From: an uncultured Nostoc sp.
GTDB taxonomy: Bacteria > Cyanobacteriota > Cyanobacteriia > Cyanobacteriales > Nostocaceae
Reading direction: 5' to 3'
Assembly (NCBI RefSeq): GCF_937863485.1
Contig: NZ_CALMFY010000113.1
Span: 129,860-193,859, forward strand
Length of the DNA stretch: 64,000 nt
Part shown: piece after piece, positions 33,369-43,185 of the stretch
Numbering within the stretch: the stretch's first letter is position 1
How the letters are laid out: the number at the start of each line of letters is the position of its first letter
Notes under the pieces: generated by a model
Told to the model about the DNA's origin: nothing
What the model saw: only the letters and a program-made list of their open reading frames with translations
Database searches by the model: none
Program-made: the position numbers and the translations under genes

Positions 33369-35528
33369 TCACTTGCGATTTTCACGCCGCCATTTACCCC
33401 GCACTAAACGAATTTCATCAAAACTGTAGCTTTCACCTAGTTGTTCTCGAATTGGCGTTAAAGATATATCACCAAGCACTTCTAAAACTTGCCAAATTTT
33501 TTGTTGATGTTCAAGAGGTACTAACTGATTTATGTCTACAGGCTGATTTTTTTCAATCAAATCTGTCAAATGGCGAATAATTGTTGTGGGGCGAATGTTG
33601 CGTTTTTGAGCAATTTCATTAACACTCAAACCTTGTTTATGTAATTGTAATGTGAATATTTCTGTGTCAGAAGGTAAGCTAACAGAGGGTGTAAAACTAA
33701 CTTGGGGTGGATCTATCAAACCTTTTTCTTGGCGGTAGGCGCGAATTTCTGCAAGGAATTTATCGCCATATTGGGAAAGTTTGTGACTACCTACGCCCGA
33801 AAGTTTACCAAATTCGATTAGTGTTGTAGGTTGTACCTGTGCCATCAATTTCAAGGTAGAATCCTGGAAGACAACGTAAGGTGGTACAGATTGTTCATCA
33901 GCAAGTTGTTTACGGAGCGATCGCAACCTCTGCATTAATATCTCTGCTTCAGCAGCTTTTTCACTCCCTTCTTCCCAAGTAATCTTCTGTGCTACAGGAA
34001 CAGCAAGAGAAACTGTGTGCTGTCGCCGCATCACTTCCCAACTGAAGGCGTTAAGTTTCAAAACTGAGTAACCATCGCTAGTCTGTTCTAGCAAGCCTTG
34101 ATGTAAAAGCGATCGCCCCAGCATCCGCCACTCATCTACACTCTTATCTTTGCCAATACCATAGGTAGAAAGTTTATCGTGTTCGTTTTGGGTGATTTTC
34201 TGGTTTTTTGCCCCCCGTAACACATCAATAATGTGCAGCATCCCAAATCTTTCTTTACAACGCGCCACACAAGATAAAAACTTCATGGCTTCAATTGTCC
34301 AGTCTTGCATTGGTTTGGGATGACGGCAATTATCGCAGTTACCGCAATTCCCACCAAAACGTTCCCCAAAATAACCTAGCTGAATTGTGCGTCGGCAAAC
34401 AGTACCTTCGGCATAGTCAATTACCTGACGCAGTTGTTGTTTAGCAATCAACTGTTCTTGAGGGTCAGTTTTTTGGTTAATACTCCATTCAATAGTTTTG
34501 ATATCACTGAAACTGAAAAAAAGTGTACAACGTGAAGGTTCACTATCCCTTCCCGCCCTACCTGATTCTTGATAATAACTTTCTAAATTCCGTGGTAAAT
34601 CAAAGTGAATTACTAACCGCACATCTGGCTTATTAATTCCCATACCAAAGGCAATTGTTGCCACCATGACGCGCACATCATCTCGAATAAATCGAGTTTG
34701 ATTGCTGCTGCGTTCTTCATCAGTTAATCCGGCATGATAGGACAAAGCGGAAATATGATCATTTTGCAGTTTAAAGGTGAGTTCATCAACTTTTTTGCGC
34801 GTCAGACAATAAATAATTGCTGAACCCTCAGTTTCCCGAACGAGTTCTAATAATTCAGCGTAAGCAGACTTGCTTTTAGAACGAACTTCGTAGTAAAGAT
34901 TTTGGCGGTTAAAGCTAGCAATATGGATACTGGGTTGCTTTAGCCCTAGTTGTTGGATAATATCAGCACGGACGCGATCGGTTGCTGTGGCGGTGAGGGC
35001 GAGGGTAGGGACATCAGGATAGCGTTTCCGCAAAGATTTCATCTGCCGGTATTCTGGGCGGAAGTCGTGTCCCCACTCAGAGACGCAGTGGGCTTCGTCA
35101 ATGGCAAAAGCTGCAATCCCAATTTTTTCCTTGACTAAATCGAGAAACGGCAGAAATCTTTCACTCAAAAGACGTTCTGGGGCGACGTAAAGTAATCTAA
35201 CTTTACCGCTGAGGATGGCTTCTTCCCGCGATCGCACCTTATAGGGATTCAGACTACTATTTAGAAATGTGGCAGCAATGTTATTATTTCGCAGTCCTTC
35301 CACTTGATCTTGCATCAAAGCGATTAATGGTGACACTACCACCGTTAAACCTTTTTTGATCAATGCAGGTAACTGAAAGCACAGAGATTTTCCTCCCCCT
35401 GTAGGCATGACAATCAATAAATCTCGATTTTGCAGCGCATCTTCGATAATTTGCCGTTGTCCGGGGCGGAATTTGTCGTAACCGAAGTGATATTTTAGCG
35501 CTTGTTCGAGATTGGGGTACTGAAGCAT
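33369..35528 (-). CDS. recQ: ATP-dependent DNA helicase RecQ
   Basis: 719 aa. RecQ unwinds recombination and replication intermediates. Motif I is MPTGGGKSLCFQLPAL and motif II AIDEAHCVSEWGHDFRPEY, with the aromatic-rich loop. Motif III is LALTATAT and motif VI YYQESGRAGRDSEPSRC. The zinc-binding RQC cysteines appear as CRRTIQLGYFGE followed by CGNCDNC. An HRDC domain (PPYVVFQDSTLKLMAQVQPT) and a C-terminal helix-turn-helix (SVNEIAQKRNIRPTTIIRHL) complete the usual architecture. It is monocistronic. Confidence 0.96.
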   Translation of the reverse strand: MLQYPNLEQALKYHFGYDKFRPGQRQIIEDALQNRDLLIVMPTGGGKSLCFQLPALIKKGLTVVVSPLIALMQDQVEGLRNNNIAATFLNSSLNPYKVRSREEAILSGKVRLLYVAPERLLSERFLPFLDLVKEKIGIAAFAIDEAHCVSEWGHDFRPEYRQMKSLRKRYPDVPTLALTATATDRVRADIIQQLGLKQPSIHIASFNRQNLYYEVRSKSKSAYAELLELVRETEGSAIIYCLTRKKVDELTFKLQNDHISALSYHAGLTDEERSSNQTRFIRDDVRVMVATIAFGMGINKPDVRLVIHFDLPRNLESYYQESGRAGRDSEPSRCTLFFSFSDIKTIEWSINQKTDPQEQLIAKQQLRQVIDYAEGTVCRRTIQLGYFGERFGGNCGNCDNCRHPKPMQDWTIEAMKFLSCVARCKERFGMLHIIDVLRGAKNQKITQNEHDKLSTYGIGKDKSVDEWRMLGRSLLHQGLLEQTSDGYSVLKLNAFSWEVMRRQHTVSLAVPVAQKITWEEGSEKAAEAEILMQRLRSLRKQLADEQSVPPYVVFQDSTLKLMAQVQPTTLIEFGKLSGVGSHKLSQYGDKFLAEIRAYRQEKGLIDPPQVSFTPSVSLPSDTEIFTLQLHKQGLSVNEIAQKRNIRPTTIIRHLTDLIEKNQPVDINQLVPLEHQQKIWQVLEVLGDISLTPIREQLGESYSFDEIRLVRGKWRRENRK

Positions 35529-35813
35529 AGCGATCGCTTTTTCGGGGGCTGTCTGCGTGAGTAGTTATGAAGATATCAGGATTTTAACTCACATCATCGG
35601 CAGCTTTGGTCAGACATGCGTTTCTGTTGGCGATGTCTACGACGGGCTACCCCTACGCCCGCTCATCAATTATCATACATGATGCGATGTCTACGACGGG
35701 CTACCCCTACGCTTGACTTTCAAGACAGTCGCTACAAAATTGGCGATCGCACTATTGCCCTGGCGTCCGGCTCAATCAATGCTATCATTAGCACAAATAT
35801 TCTCACTTTAGGG
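35529..35813. repeat. Direct repeats of a dispersed 28-bp Nostoc element upstream of higBA
   Basis: Two identical 28-bp copies (CGATGTCTACGACGGGCT followed by ACCCCTACGC) at 35631-35658 and 35685-35712. Partial copies recur at about 36554 and 62538. This is a dispersed repeat family. The region also holds the promoter of the toxin-antitoxin pair; there is no gene in it. Confidence 0.75.
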
Positions 35814-36113
35814 ATGCACGTAATCAGCAAAGTGAAATTGCGGGAATTCTGGGTTCAACACGCTGATTCTGAAGATGCTCTTAATGACTGGTACAAGTTT
35901 GCATCTATTGCAAACTGGTCTAATTTAGTAGATGTTCAAAAAAGATATCCGAAGGCAGAAAGGGTTAGTAACTTTACAGTGTTTAACATTAAAGGTAATA
36001 ACTATCGTTTGATAGTAGACATTAGATATTCCAGCCAGACAATTTTTATTAAATACGTTCTTACCCATCCTGAATACGATAAGGAAAGGTGGAAAGATGA
36101 CCCCTACTTCTAG
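35814..36113 (+). CDS. higB: HigB-type toxin (RelE superfamily mRNA interferase)
   Basis: 99 aa from ATG 35814; the longer open frame upstream runs into repeat DNA. The protein starts MHVISKVKLREFW, the classic HigB opening. Then come RYPKAERVSNFTVFNIKG, NYRLIVDIRYSSQTIFIKYV and LTHPEYDKERW, the RelE-fold core. HigB cleaves mRNA on translating ribosomes. It overlaps the antitoxin gene by 17 nt, in the toxin-first order typical of higBA. Confidence 0.93.
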   Translation: MHVISKVKLREFWVQHADSEDALNDWYKFASIANWSNLVDVQKRYPKAERVSNFTVFNIKGNNYRLIVDIRYSSQTIFIKYVLTHPEYDKERWKDDPYF

Positions 36114-36516
36114 TCAACAAACCTACACTGACTTACTGATTCAGTATCAGCCTAAGCTAATTAAAACAGAACAGGAGTATAACAGAGCCTTAACAGCAGT
36201 AGAGGGGATGATGTCTGGCGAGTTGACACAGGCTGAAACAGCGCTTTTTGAGTTGTTGGTTCTTCTGATTGAGAATTACGAAGAACGCCTTTATTCGATG
36301 GGTGAATCAAAACCTGTGGCTACTTTAGAATCCCTCATGCATGAGTTTGATGTGCAGCCAACTTCTTTAGTCGGGGTTTTTGGCTCTGTTGAGATTGTTA
36401 GGGAAGTGGTTAATGGTCAACGGAAAATTAGCCAATCTCAAGCTGAGTCCCTAGCTAAGTTTTTTAATGACCATTATTCTGGGCTTTCCCTAACGGCTCT
36501 TGACTTTGGACAGTGA
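36097..36516 (+). CDS. higA: HigA-type antitoxin with helix-turn-helix
   Basis: 139 aa. The N-terminal half (EYNRALTAVEGMMSGELTQA, LFELLVLLIENYEERLYSM) is helical and would wrap the toxin. The C-terminal half is a Cro/C1-type DNA-binding domain (ESLMHEFDVQPTSLVGVFGS, VVNGQRKISQSQAESLAKFF). Such antitoxins repress their own operon. Translation is coupled to higB through the 17-nt overlap. Confidence 0.93.
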   Translation: MTPTSSQQTYTDLLIQYQPKLIKTEQEYNRALTAVEGMMSGELTQAETALFELLVLLIENYEERLYSMGESKPVATLESLMHEFDVQPTSLVGVFGSVEIVREVVNGQRKISQSQAESLAKFFNDHYSGLSLTALDFGQ

Positions 36517-36605
36517 GAAAATTGAAGATAAAACTGTCGCTACAAGATTAGCGATGTCTACGACGGGCTTTGCGCTGTCGCACTTCCCAAAATCGTGCGA
36601 TCGGC

Positions 36606-37217
36606 CTAAACTACATCCTCAGCATCAGCTGCTAATACTTGGTCAACGGTTAAAGTTAAGTCTGGAAAAGTTTGACAAGGAATTGTTTCTCCTTCAAGAT
36701 ACTCAGAGCGTTGATACTCACCATTTTCTAGGGTCAGGACGATCGCCTTTTTTCCTTTTCCTCGCAGACAATATTTAGCAGGAATTTGACCTCGGTAGTC
36801 GATAATCCAATATTCAGGTACTCCCAGGGCAAGATATTCTTCTTGTTTGTCTATGAGGTCAGTTGACCAGTTGGATGAGGCAATTTCAACAATCATGAAT
36901 GGCTGAGTTTGGATGCCCATCCTCGGTTGATCGTCGGGGTAAAACTGGGGGCGTTGGATAATCGCAATATCGGGTCGTCGGCTTTGTGTCTCGTTAATTT
37001 GTAATGCGTTTCGCTTCCGAACTGAGTATTTCAGTTTACGCTTGCGGTAGGCAAGTTCAAACATGAAGGACAGGAATTCAAGAATTTCTTCATGCAGTTC
37101 GCTGGGTTCTGGCATTAGCACCAGCTTTCCAGCAACCAACTCATACTCATTAAGTTCATTACCTTCGGCGAAATCAAGGAATTGGTTAAAGGTTAGTGGT
37201 TTAGGGGTTGTGATCAT
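36606..37217 (-). CDS. Uma2 family (DUF820) PD-(D/E)XK nuclease-like protein
   Basis: 203 aa. The motifs are YELVAGKLVLMPEPSELHEE near residue 26, RRPDIAIIQRPQFYPDDQPR, QPFMIVEIASSNWSTDLIDK (nuclease core) and YLALGVPEYWIIDYRG. It is convergent with higA with a short gap. A copy of the dispersed 28-bp element lies between them. Its biological role is unknown, like that of other Uma2 proteins. Confidence 0.9.
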   Translation of the reverse strand: MITTPKPLTFNQFLDFAEGNELNEYELVAGKLVLMPEPSELHEEILEFLSFMFELAYRKRKLKYSVRKRNALQINETQSRRPDIAIIQRPQFYPDDQPRMGIQTQPFMIVEIASSNWSTDLIDKQEEYLALGVPEYWIIDYRGQIPAKYCLRGKGKKAIVLTLENGEYQRSEYLEGETIPCQTFPDLTLTVDQVLAADAEDVV

Positions 37218-37922
37218 GGCGATCGCTCCTGATTGATTAGCATCTGGCTTCTCATAACCTTTTGATCTTCAAGTTTATATCTGTTTGCCATTAAGTTTTA
37301 GTTTGTTGAGTCTCATGCTTCGACCTAACCGACAAGATCGGCGTTCTACTTGCAGCAGCGCTGACGCTCCTTCCTCTCTACGAGACGCTGCGCGAACGCT
37401 ACCGCTTCGCTAAGGTCATCGCACGCTCATCAACCTACAATACATGAGCGATCGCTTTTATTGTTTGACTATCGTTATCAGATAGGCGATCGCACGCTCA
37501 TCAACCATCATGCTAGGAGCGATCGCTTTTATTGTTTAACTCTGGCTATCACATAGGGAGCGCACTTGGAAGATGAAGCGATCGCACGCTTATCAACCTT
37601 CATGCTAGGAGCGATCGCTTGACCGTGCCGATTTTAGATTTTAGATTTTAGATTAAAAATTATTTTGGTTCATGCCTTGCCCCTTGTGGGCGGAACAAAT
37701 CCTCTCATCCAAAATTTAAAATCATCAAGCCCCGTACCCTTGTGGTCTCTTTCAATCCAAAATCGGCAATCCAAAATCTAAAATTGATTGACCTTCAAGA
37801 CAGTTGCTACAAAATCGGCGATCGCTAAAATTAGATTTGAGATCCGATTGCTCCTAAGGCAGGCTTATAATCTTTTGATGGCACAAGATGGGGTCTTTCT
37901 CCGGATTGAGCTAGTGCATACC
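37218..37922. other. Repeat-rich intergenic region
   Basis: 705 bp with no gene. It contains three related units carrying GCGATCGC sites (37421-37620), a TTTTAGA short tandem repeat at about 37631-37652, and a second AAATTTAAAATC/AAAATCTAAAATTG segment at 37700-37785. The rest is AT-rich. It could contain the promoter of the Uma2 gene at 36606. Confidence 0.6.
37421..37620. repeat. Three imperfect tandem units with HIP1 sites
   Basis: GCACGCTCATCAACC-type motifs at 37421, 37492 and 37584 (the last reads CTTATCAACC). Each is followed by CATG(CTAG)GAGCGATCGCTT, the first two also by TTATTGTTT. Spacing is 71 and 92 bp. HIP1 octamers begin or end most units. Confidence 0.75.
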
Positions 37923-39575
37923 TTACTGCTTGATTTTAGGACCAGATTCCTTGCTTAGATCCCACTTTTCCTTGTCGTATTCGTAGGGTTGTTCCCTTTT
38001 CATAGCCTTTTTTAGACATTCGATCACAGAATTAAGCGCTTCTGATCGCGGCGATACTGCGCCCTCATCTACCTGTGGTAGCGCTTTTTTTGTCTTCTTA
38101 CCCTGTGAGGGAGCTTGTGTTGCCAATTTTTTATACTCTTCCATTTTCTGGTACATTGTCTTCAGATTCTCAAAGTCGTTGGCAGGCAGTAGCTTGTCCG
38201 CGTTATCCTCGAAATCTTTTCCGGGATCGTCTTTGCGTCCGCCCGGCCCGATAACGAGGTTGCCGGGAAACCACTGATACATCTTCTCAATTATTTCGGC
38301 GGCCGCGGAGTCCTTTGGACCGACATGTTTCCCATTCTCTCCATTTTTTTTAGAGGCCAAGTTTTCGAGCTCATTGTGTAGCTCCTGCTCAGTTCGTCCG
38401 CCTGCATCTTTCCAGTCCTCCTCTGTGGCTTCTTCATGCTTACCCTGTGTGGATTCCTTATTACGCTCTTTTTCACGCGCCTTCTTTGTAGCTTGGAATT
38501 GTTCAAAGGTCACATTCTTAAATCCGTAGTTTTTAAGGCTGTTGGTTGTGAGCGTCTTAAGCTCTCCTTCAAGTTGAGCGAGGTCGCCGCTGCTATGCAC
38601 GGCGTTGTAGAAGTTCATCAGCGTGTCTTTGGGAACAATATGGTGTCGCGTCATGTCGAGCTTACCGAGCTGATTTATCTGCTCATAAAAGTCGGGAACA
38701 TTGCCGATCTTGTCCATCCTGCCGTTGTCTTTGAAACGCTGCACAGCCCCCCCATTCTGCTGCACCACATGAGTCAACTCATGCGCCAACAACTCCTGCC
38801 CCCCTCGACTCCCTGGCTCATACGCCCCCTGCCGAAAGAACACATCCTGCCCCGTGGTAAACGCCTTCGCCTGTATCGACCGATTCAACTGGTCACTCTG
38901 AGTATCTGTGTGAACCTTCACCCTACTGAAATCAGCCCCAAATCCTTGCTCCATCGGTTCACGGATATTCTTTGCCAATGGCTGTCCCCCACCCCGTGCC
39001 TGATTGATGGATGCTTCCAAATCTTGTGTTGCTGCCACGATACCACCGTTTGACACACGACGCTGCACCATCGGCTTCATTTGCAATTCGTCTTCATCAG
39101 GCAATGACTCGCGCTGAAGTTTCTCGCTCTGTGGCTGATGAATCCGTTGCATAACCTGACGTGCTGTTTCGTCAGCTTCCTGCTCATACTTATCTCCAGG
39201 CTCCCCAATTGTCAGCTTTGCCTGAATTGGTGTATCTGGTCTTCTTAGTGGAATATTGGCAATGTTGTGACTAAATCGCCTTGCGTGTTGCAGTTGAGAA
39301 TTCAATAATCCATCCATCTTCGCTTGCAGCACAGTCAGCCGTTCCTGCCCCTCTGGCGTAATCTTGCCATATTTGGCTTGTAATTCCAGTCCAAAAGCCT
39401 CCATCTTTTGTTCTGCAAAGGCAACATCTTCTTTTGTACTTTGTGTCACAGGTGCAGCTGATGCTTTTTGAATTTGGCTACCAAACGGTCTATACGCCAA
39501 TTTAGGGTTTTGTTCTGCTGCTTGGGAATTGGTATTAATGGATGAGGGAGTCTTTGACAATCTTTTATTGTGCAT
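37923..39575 (-). CDS. eCIS-core (DUF4157) protein with HNH-like C-terminal region
   Basis: 550 aa from ATG 39575; a TTG ten codons upstream is also open. Residues about 200-275 form the DUF4157/eCIS core domain: GADFSRVKVHTDTQSDQLNR, AFTTGQDVFFRQGAYEPGSR and the zincin-like HELTHVVQQ (265-273). The N-terminal 200 residues are disordered with a KYEQEADETARQVMQ motif. The C-terminal part has RHHIVPKDTL (310-319) and GNLVIGPGGRKDDPG, which recall HNH-type toxin nucleases. DUF4157 domains direct toxins to contractile injection particles. No injection-system genes lie in this window. Confidence 0.85.
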   Translation of the reverse strand: MHNKRLSKTPSSINTNSQAAEQNPKLAYRPFGSQIQKASAAPVTQSTKEDVAFAEQKMEAFGLELQAKYGKITPEGQERLTVLQAKMDGLLNSQLQHARRFSHNIANIPLRRPDTPIQAKLTIGEPGDKYEQEADETARQVMQRIHQPQSEKLQRESLPDEDELQMKPMVQRRVSNGGIVAATQDLEASINQARGGGQPLAKNIREPMEQGFGADFSRVKVHTDTQSDQLNRSIQAKAFTTGQDVFFRQGAYEPGSRGGQELLAHELTHVVQQNGGAVQRFKDNGRMDKIGNVPDFYEQINQLGKLDMTRHHIVPKDTLMNFYNAVHSSGDLAQLEGELKTLTTNSLKNYGFKNVTFEQFQATKKAREKERNKESTQGKHEEATEEDWKDAGGRTEQELHNELENLASKKNGENGKHVGPKDSAAAEIIEKMYQWFPGNLVIGPGGRKDDPGKDFEDNADKLLPANDFENLKTMYQKMEEYKKLATQAPSQGKKTKKALPQVDEGAVSPRSEALNSVIECLKKAMKREQPYEYDKEKWDLSKESGPKIKQ

Positions 39576-39789
39576 TGTTTTTACAAGTTCTTTATTTGCA
39601 GTCAACCTGACATTAAGTTTTCGGTCTACTGACTTTAGGTAATATCTTTATCGAAAGAAATACATATGTAGTACTGCATAGAATTATTTGTTTGCTATAA
39701 AACGTATTCATCTATCTTCAGGTAGAGATTCCTATTGAAACAATGTAACTTTTAATTAATTCCGCAAAAAGTAAAATCTAAAATTTGCC

Positions 39790-41352
39790 TCAGCATCCAT
39801 CTAAGCGAGAATTTGCAGTTATTACTTTACCCTGATGCCCTATCTGGGTACATTTTCCCTGTGATTCTAAAGCATCAATCTTTCTTAAAAGCGACATTCC
39901 CCACACTATAGAAATCACCAACTTAATCGTCATGCCTAAGAGCAAAAGTGTTACTATTCTGGCAGATTTCTTTTGTTGAACCAGCCTTTTTTGGTGTTCT
40001 GCAAGTCGTGCTTCAACTTCTTTGGCACGTTCCGCTTCTAATGCTTGCTGCATTTCTCGCCGATCTAATTCTTCACTAGCAGCTAAAAATCGATAATCTA
40101 AATTGCTCAAGCTTTTACCATTTGCCCAAGTTTGGGCATCAATCAAGGCTTGTCCGTGCAATAGGCGAGATTCATCCTTTTCCTTTGAGGCTACCCATGC
40201 ATTGAAGGTTTCGTAGTAGGGGCGCAAGTAAGCTAATTTTTTTCCAACCCATTCTAAATTGAAAACTTCTTGATAAATTCGGTTTTTGATTTGGAGAAAA
40301 CCTTGCTTTTTGATTACTAAACCAGATAGTAATAGTTCTACCTGTTCTCGACTGTCGTCGGCTGTTACTTCCACTCCTTGGAGAATTTGTTGATAAATTC
40401 CTAGCAATCTAGCGGCAAATTGTTCGTTTCTAAGGATGCGATCGCGAATTGTCCGCAAATGCTCCGGTTCATCAAGTGATTCCCATTTTTCGATGATGTG
40501 CGATCGCACCACATTTTCTATCCAAAATTCTTCTGTGCCAGGGGGAAATTTTAGCTTTTTACCCACATCATCTTGAGATAAACTGACAAGTAGCCGACAT
40601 AGTTTTTGAGTAAGAAATGGTTGCCCTTCTGTCCAAGCTAATACTTCTTTCAAAACTTTCTGGGGATGATTGTCTTTAATATCCAGTCCCAAAGATAGTG
40701 GTTGAGCTTCTTCAAATGTGAAACCATTGATTTGTATGGCTTTCCCAAAATTAAACGGTGTAGGATGATTTCGATATAGAATTAATTCTGAAGGTGTCGC
40801 AACACCAAAAATTGCAAATGTAATCCGATGATACTCTGGATCAATTGCTCGTTGGTTGTAGCAAAATCGAATTAAACTAAAAAAGTCATCAACAGAGAAA
40901 TCAAGGCTGAGAATACTATCAATTTCATCAATAAAAATAAATAATCTTTCGTTAGGAAATTGAGCTAACAGATTTTCCGAAATAAATCGACTGAGTTTCT
41001 GAACTGAAGAGATATCATTTTGTTGTTCACACCAACTTTTTAGATTAACTTTTCCTGACAGTTTAAAACCTAACCATAAGTCCCCGATAATTCCCTTATA
41101 CCACTGCTCTGGAGTTATATTTTCGCAACCAATATTAGTCATATCAACGGTTGCACATCTAAAGCCTTCTTGTTGCAAGCGATGCTTTGTTTTGACCATC
41201 AGTGAGGATTTGCCCATTTGCCTACAGCTAAGGATGTAGCAAAATTCACCCTGTTTCAAGGCTTCGTAGAGTTCTACATCTGCCCTGCGCTCAACATAGC
41301 TAGGAGCGTCACTGGTTAAAGTGCCGCCAACTTGGTATCGATAATTGTTCAT
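39790..41352 (-). CDS. AAA-like domain (STAND-type) ATPase with transmembrane anchor
   Basis: 520 aa. The P-loop is [12 protein letters not shown] near residue 43. Walker B is [12 protein letters not shown] near residue 145. [15 protein letters not shown] is the sensor strand. The C-terminal part includes a Glu/Arg-rich coiled coil ([20 protein letters not shown]) and one membrane helix ([20 protein letters not shown]). Relatives in cyanobacteria usually continue into WD40 repeats. This one stops about 30 residues after the membrane segment, so it may be truncated or a natural short form. It is 130 nt downstream of the other ATPase gene, probably the same operon. Confidence 0.85.
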   Translation of the reverse strand: MNNYRYQVGGTLTSDAPSYVERRADVELYEALKQGEFCYILSCRQMGKSSLMVKTKHRLQQEGFRCATVDMTNIGCENITPEQWYKGIIGDLWLGFKLSGKVNLKSWCEQQNDISSVQKLSRFISENLLAQFPNERLFIFIDEIDSILSLDFSVDDFFSLIRFCYNQRAIDPEYHRITFAIFGVATPSELILYRNHPTPFNFGKAIQINGFTFEEAQPLSLGLDIKDNHPQKVLKEVLAWTEGQPFLTQKLCRLLVSLSQDDVGKKLKFPPGTEEFWIENVVRSHIIEKWESLDEPEHLRTIRDRILRNEQFAARLLGIYQQILQGVEVTADDSREQVELLLSGLVIKKQGFLQIKNRIYQEVFNLEWVGKKLAYLRPYYETFNAWVASKEKDESRLLHGQALIDAQTWANGKSLSNLDYRFLAASEELDRREMQQALEAERAKEVEARLAEHQKRLVQQKKSARIVTLLLLGMTIKLVISIVWGMSLLRKIDALESQGKCTQIGHQGKVITANSRLDGC

Positions 41353-41482
41353 TTGATTTAAAATTTAAAATCCGTTCTCGTTCTTAATAAATGAATTAGT
41401 ATCGGGACAATTGATAAAATTCATCTTAAGAATGAGAATTACTTATTTTGATTATTTGTCTTTCAATAGTCTACCAGAACCA

Positions 41483-42859
41483 TCAGTACCCTGAGTGTCC
41501 AAGTTGTTGGCTAAAATAAAGGCGATATAACTCACACATCGTGTGAGCTTGATTACCGTTTAGTTGAACCAAACCCATGCTTTCTAGCTTATAAGCAGCG
41601 ATCGCGTCTAGTTCTACTTTTTCATCTGTTGCAATTACCTGTTGCATAGCTGACATTAATTCTGGTTCTTTTTGGAGTAGGTTCAACAATTCTCGTAAAT
41701 GCTGACTGTAAATTCCCACTGGTGTAGATGCAGTTTCTAGTAACACCTCTAATGTGATTTCCTCCTGACATAGATGATAAAGCGCAAGGCTCACTAAATA
41801 GGGATGTCCTCCTACCATTGTTTGTAGGGGTACAAGGCGTTTTGCCCCTTCGGAGTCTGCTGCCCAGTGTAGTCCGTAACATAATGCTAAATTCTGTACC
41901 TGATTGAGAGTAAACGGTGGCAGCGTAATTGTTATCCCTACATTGAAAGGCGATTGGTTGAGGTTGAGCGGAATATAAATTTCTGTTGTGTGAACCACCA
42001 CCATCCGCAGTTTTTGCCAGATTTGCTCCTGCTTTGCTTGTTCATGCCAACATCGCAGCATTGGCAGAAAGTCTTGGGCAATATTGGGATGTTCAAAAAC
42101 TCGATGGACTTCATTCAAAGCCAAAACTACAGGACTATGATCAATGTATTGCAGCAGATACGCTTCAAAATAGATTTTGCAGCTTACCTTGCTGCCCATT
42201 TCCGTATCCCAAAAATCATCTAGACTGGGAAAGAGATTTAACTGCCTGCTGACATTGACACAAAACCAACGCAAAAATTTATCAATACAAGCAAAAACGT
42301 CTTCGTCAGCTTCTTGAAAGTCCAAATAGACAATTTGATAACTTTGCTCTCTAGCATAAGCAATCATCCGGTTGAGCAATGAACTTTTTCCCATCTTTTT
42401 AGGTGCTTTAATCCGGATTAAGCAACCAGGGTGTAAAATCTCGTTACAAACAAGTTCTTCTAGGGGAGGGCGATTGATGTAAAAAGGAGAACCCAGTGGT
42501 ACAGGGCCGCTAGGAAATTCTATCTTGCTTGCTGAAAAAAAGTTTGGAGATATTTCTAAGCTAGATTCTTCACCGAACTGATGTTGGCTCTGATTCTGCC
42601 GATCGCCTATCTTGTCTTGCAGGTATTTATTCAAGGCTAAATGCAGATTTTTTTTCGTTACTCTTTTTCCAAGTGCAACGGAAAGGTCTTGCCACAACTC
42701 AGAGCCAACTTCCTTGATGTAATTGTTGCGGTAGCCTGATGCCTGTGCCATTTCACTGTAACTTTTGCCCAACCACGATTGAGAGAGCACAAACCACTGA
42801 ATGGAAGCAAGAGGCTTGTCTTGCAAAATTCTTTCTACTGCTTGCTGAATATCTTCCAC
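41483..42859 (-). CDS. AAA-like ATPase with N-terminal HTH (vWA-MoxR-associated type)
   Basis: 458 aa. Residues 1-85 form a helix-turn-helix-type domain (WLGKSYSEMAQASGYRNNYI) like those on vWA-MoxR-associated conflict proteins. The ATPase follows with the P-loop KAPKKMGKSSLLN near residue 154. The Walker B-like strand VVLALNEVHRVF has Asn in place of the usual Asp, so hydrolysis may be impaired. A C-terminal winged helix (DAIAAYKLESMGLVQLNGNQ) follows. Together with the next gene and the DUF4157 protein downstream it suggests a signalling or conflict island on the minus strand. Confidence 0.82.
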   Translation of the reverse strand: MEDIQQAVERILQDKPLASIQWFVLSQSWLGKSYSEMAQASGYRNNYIKEVGSELWQDLSVALGKRVTKKNLHLALNKYLQDKIGDRQNQSQHQFGEESSLEISPNFFSASKIEFPSGPVPLGSPFYINRPPLEELVCNEILHPGCLIRIKAPKKMGKSSLLNRMIAYAREQSYQIVYLDFQEADEDVFACIDKFLRWFCVNVSRQLNLFPSLDDFWDTEMGSKVSCKIYFEAYLLQYIDHSPVVLALNEVHRVFEHPNIAQDFLPMLRCWHEQAKQEQIWQKLRMVVVHTTEIYIPLNLNQSPFNVGITITLPPFTLNQVQNLALCYGLHWAADSEGAKRLVPLQTMVGGHPYLVSLALYHLCQEEITLEVLLETASTPVGIYSQHLRELLNLLQKEPELMSAMQQVIATDEKVELDAIAAYKLESMGLVQLNGNQAHTMCELYRLYFSQQLGHSGY

Positions 42860-43185
42860 GGATATTAAAGGTTAAACAATTAGTAGATGCATTTATCCAC
42901 TTTGGTCTAGTAATAATATACTACCGATTAAATACTTAAAAAAAGAAAAAAATGTATATGGGTAAAAAATTTTATGCTTTATTAATCTTCAAAGAAAGAA
43001 AATTATTAGTCTGACACTTCAGAGTAGCAAAAGTGGATTTTAGTGGGAATCAGCTGCTACAAATGGTCTTCTTCCCAAGGGTCACAGATAAAAGTAACTT
43101 ATGGAACCACTATTTTTTGTAAAAGCGACACTACCGCCGCTTCTGCGTTGGTAACAAACGATGGATAAATGGGAATTCAAAGATA
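42860..43185. other. Intergenic region, no gene seen
   Basis: 326 bp, AT-rich at 42930-43010. It holds the promoter of the HTH-ATPase gene; nothing else is recognised. Confidence 0.5.

Noticed and set aside
39790-41352. WD40 repeats after the AAA-like domain
   Set aside because: Only about 30 residues follow the membrane helix, and no WD40 pattern is present there or in other frames downstream.
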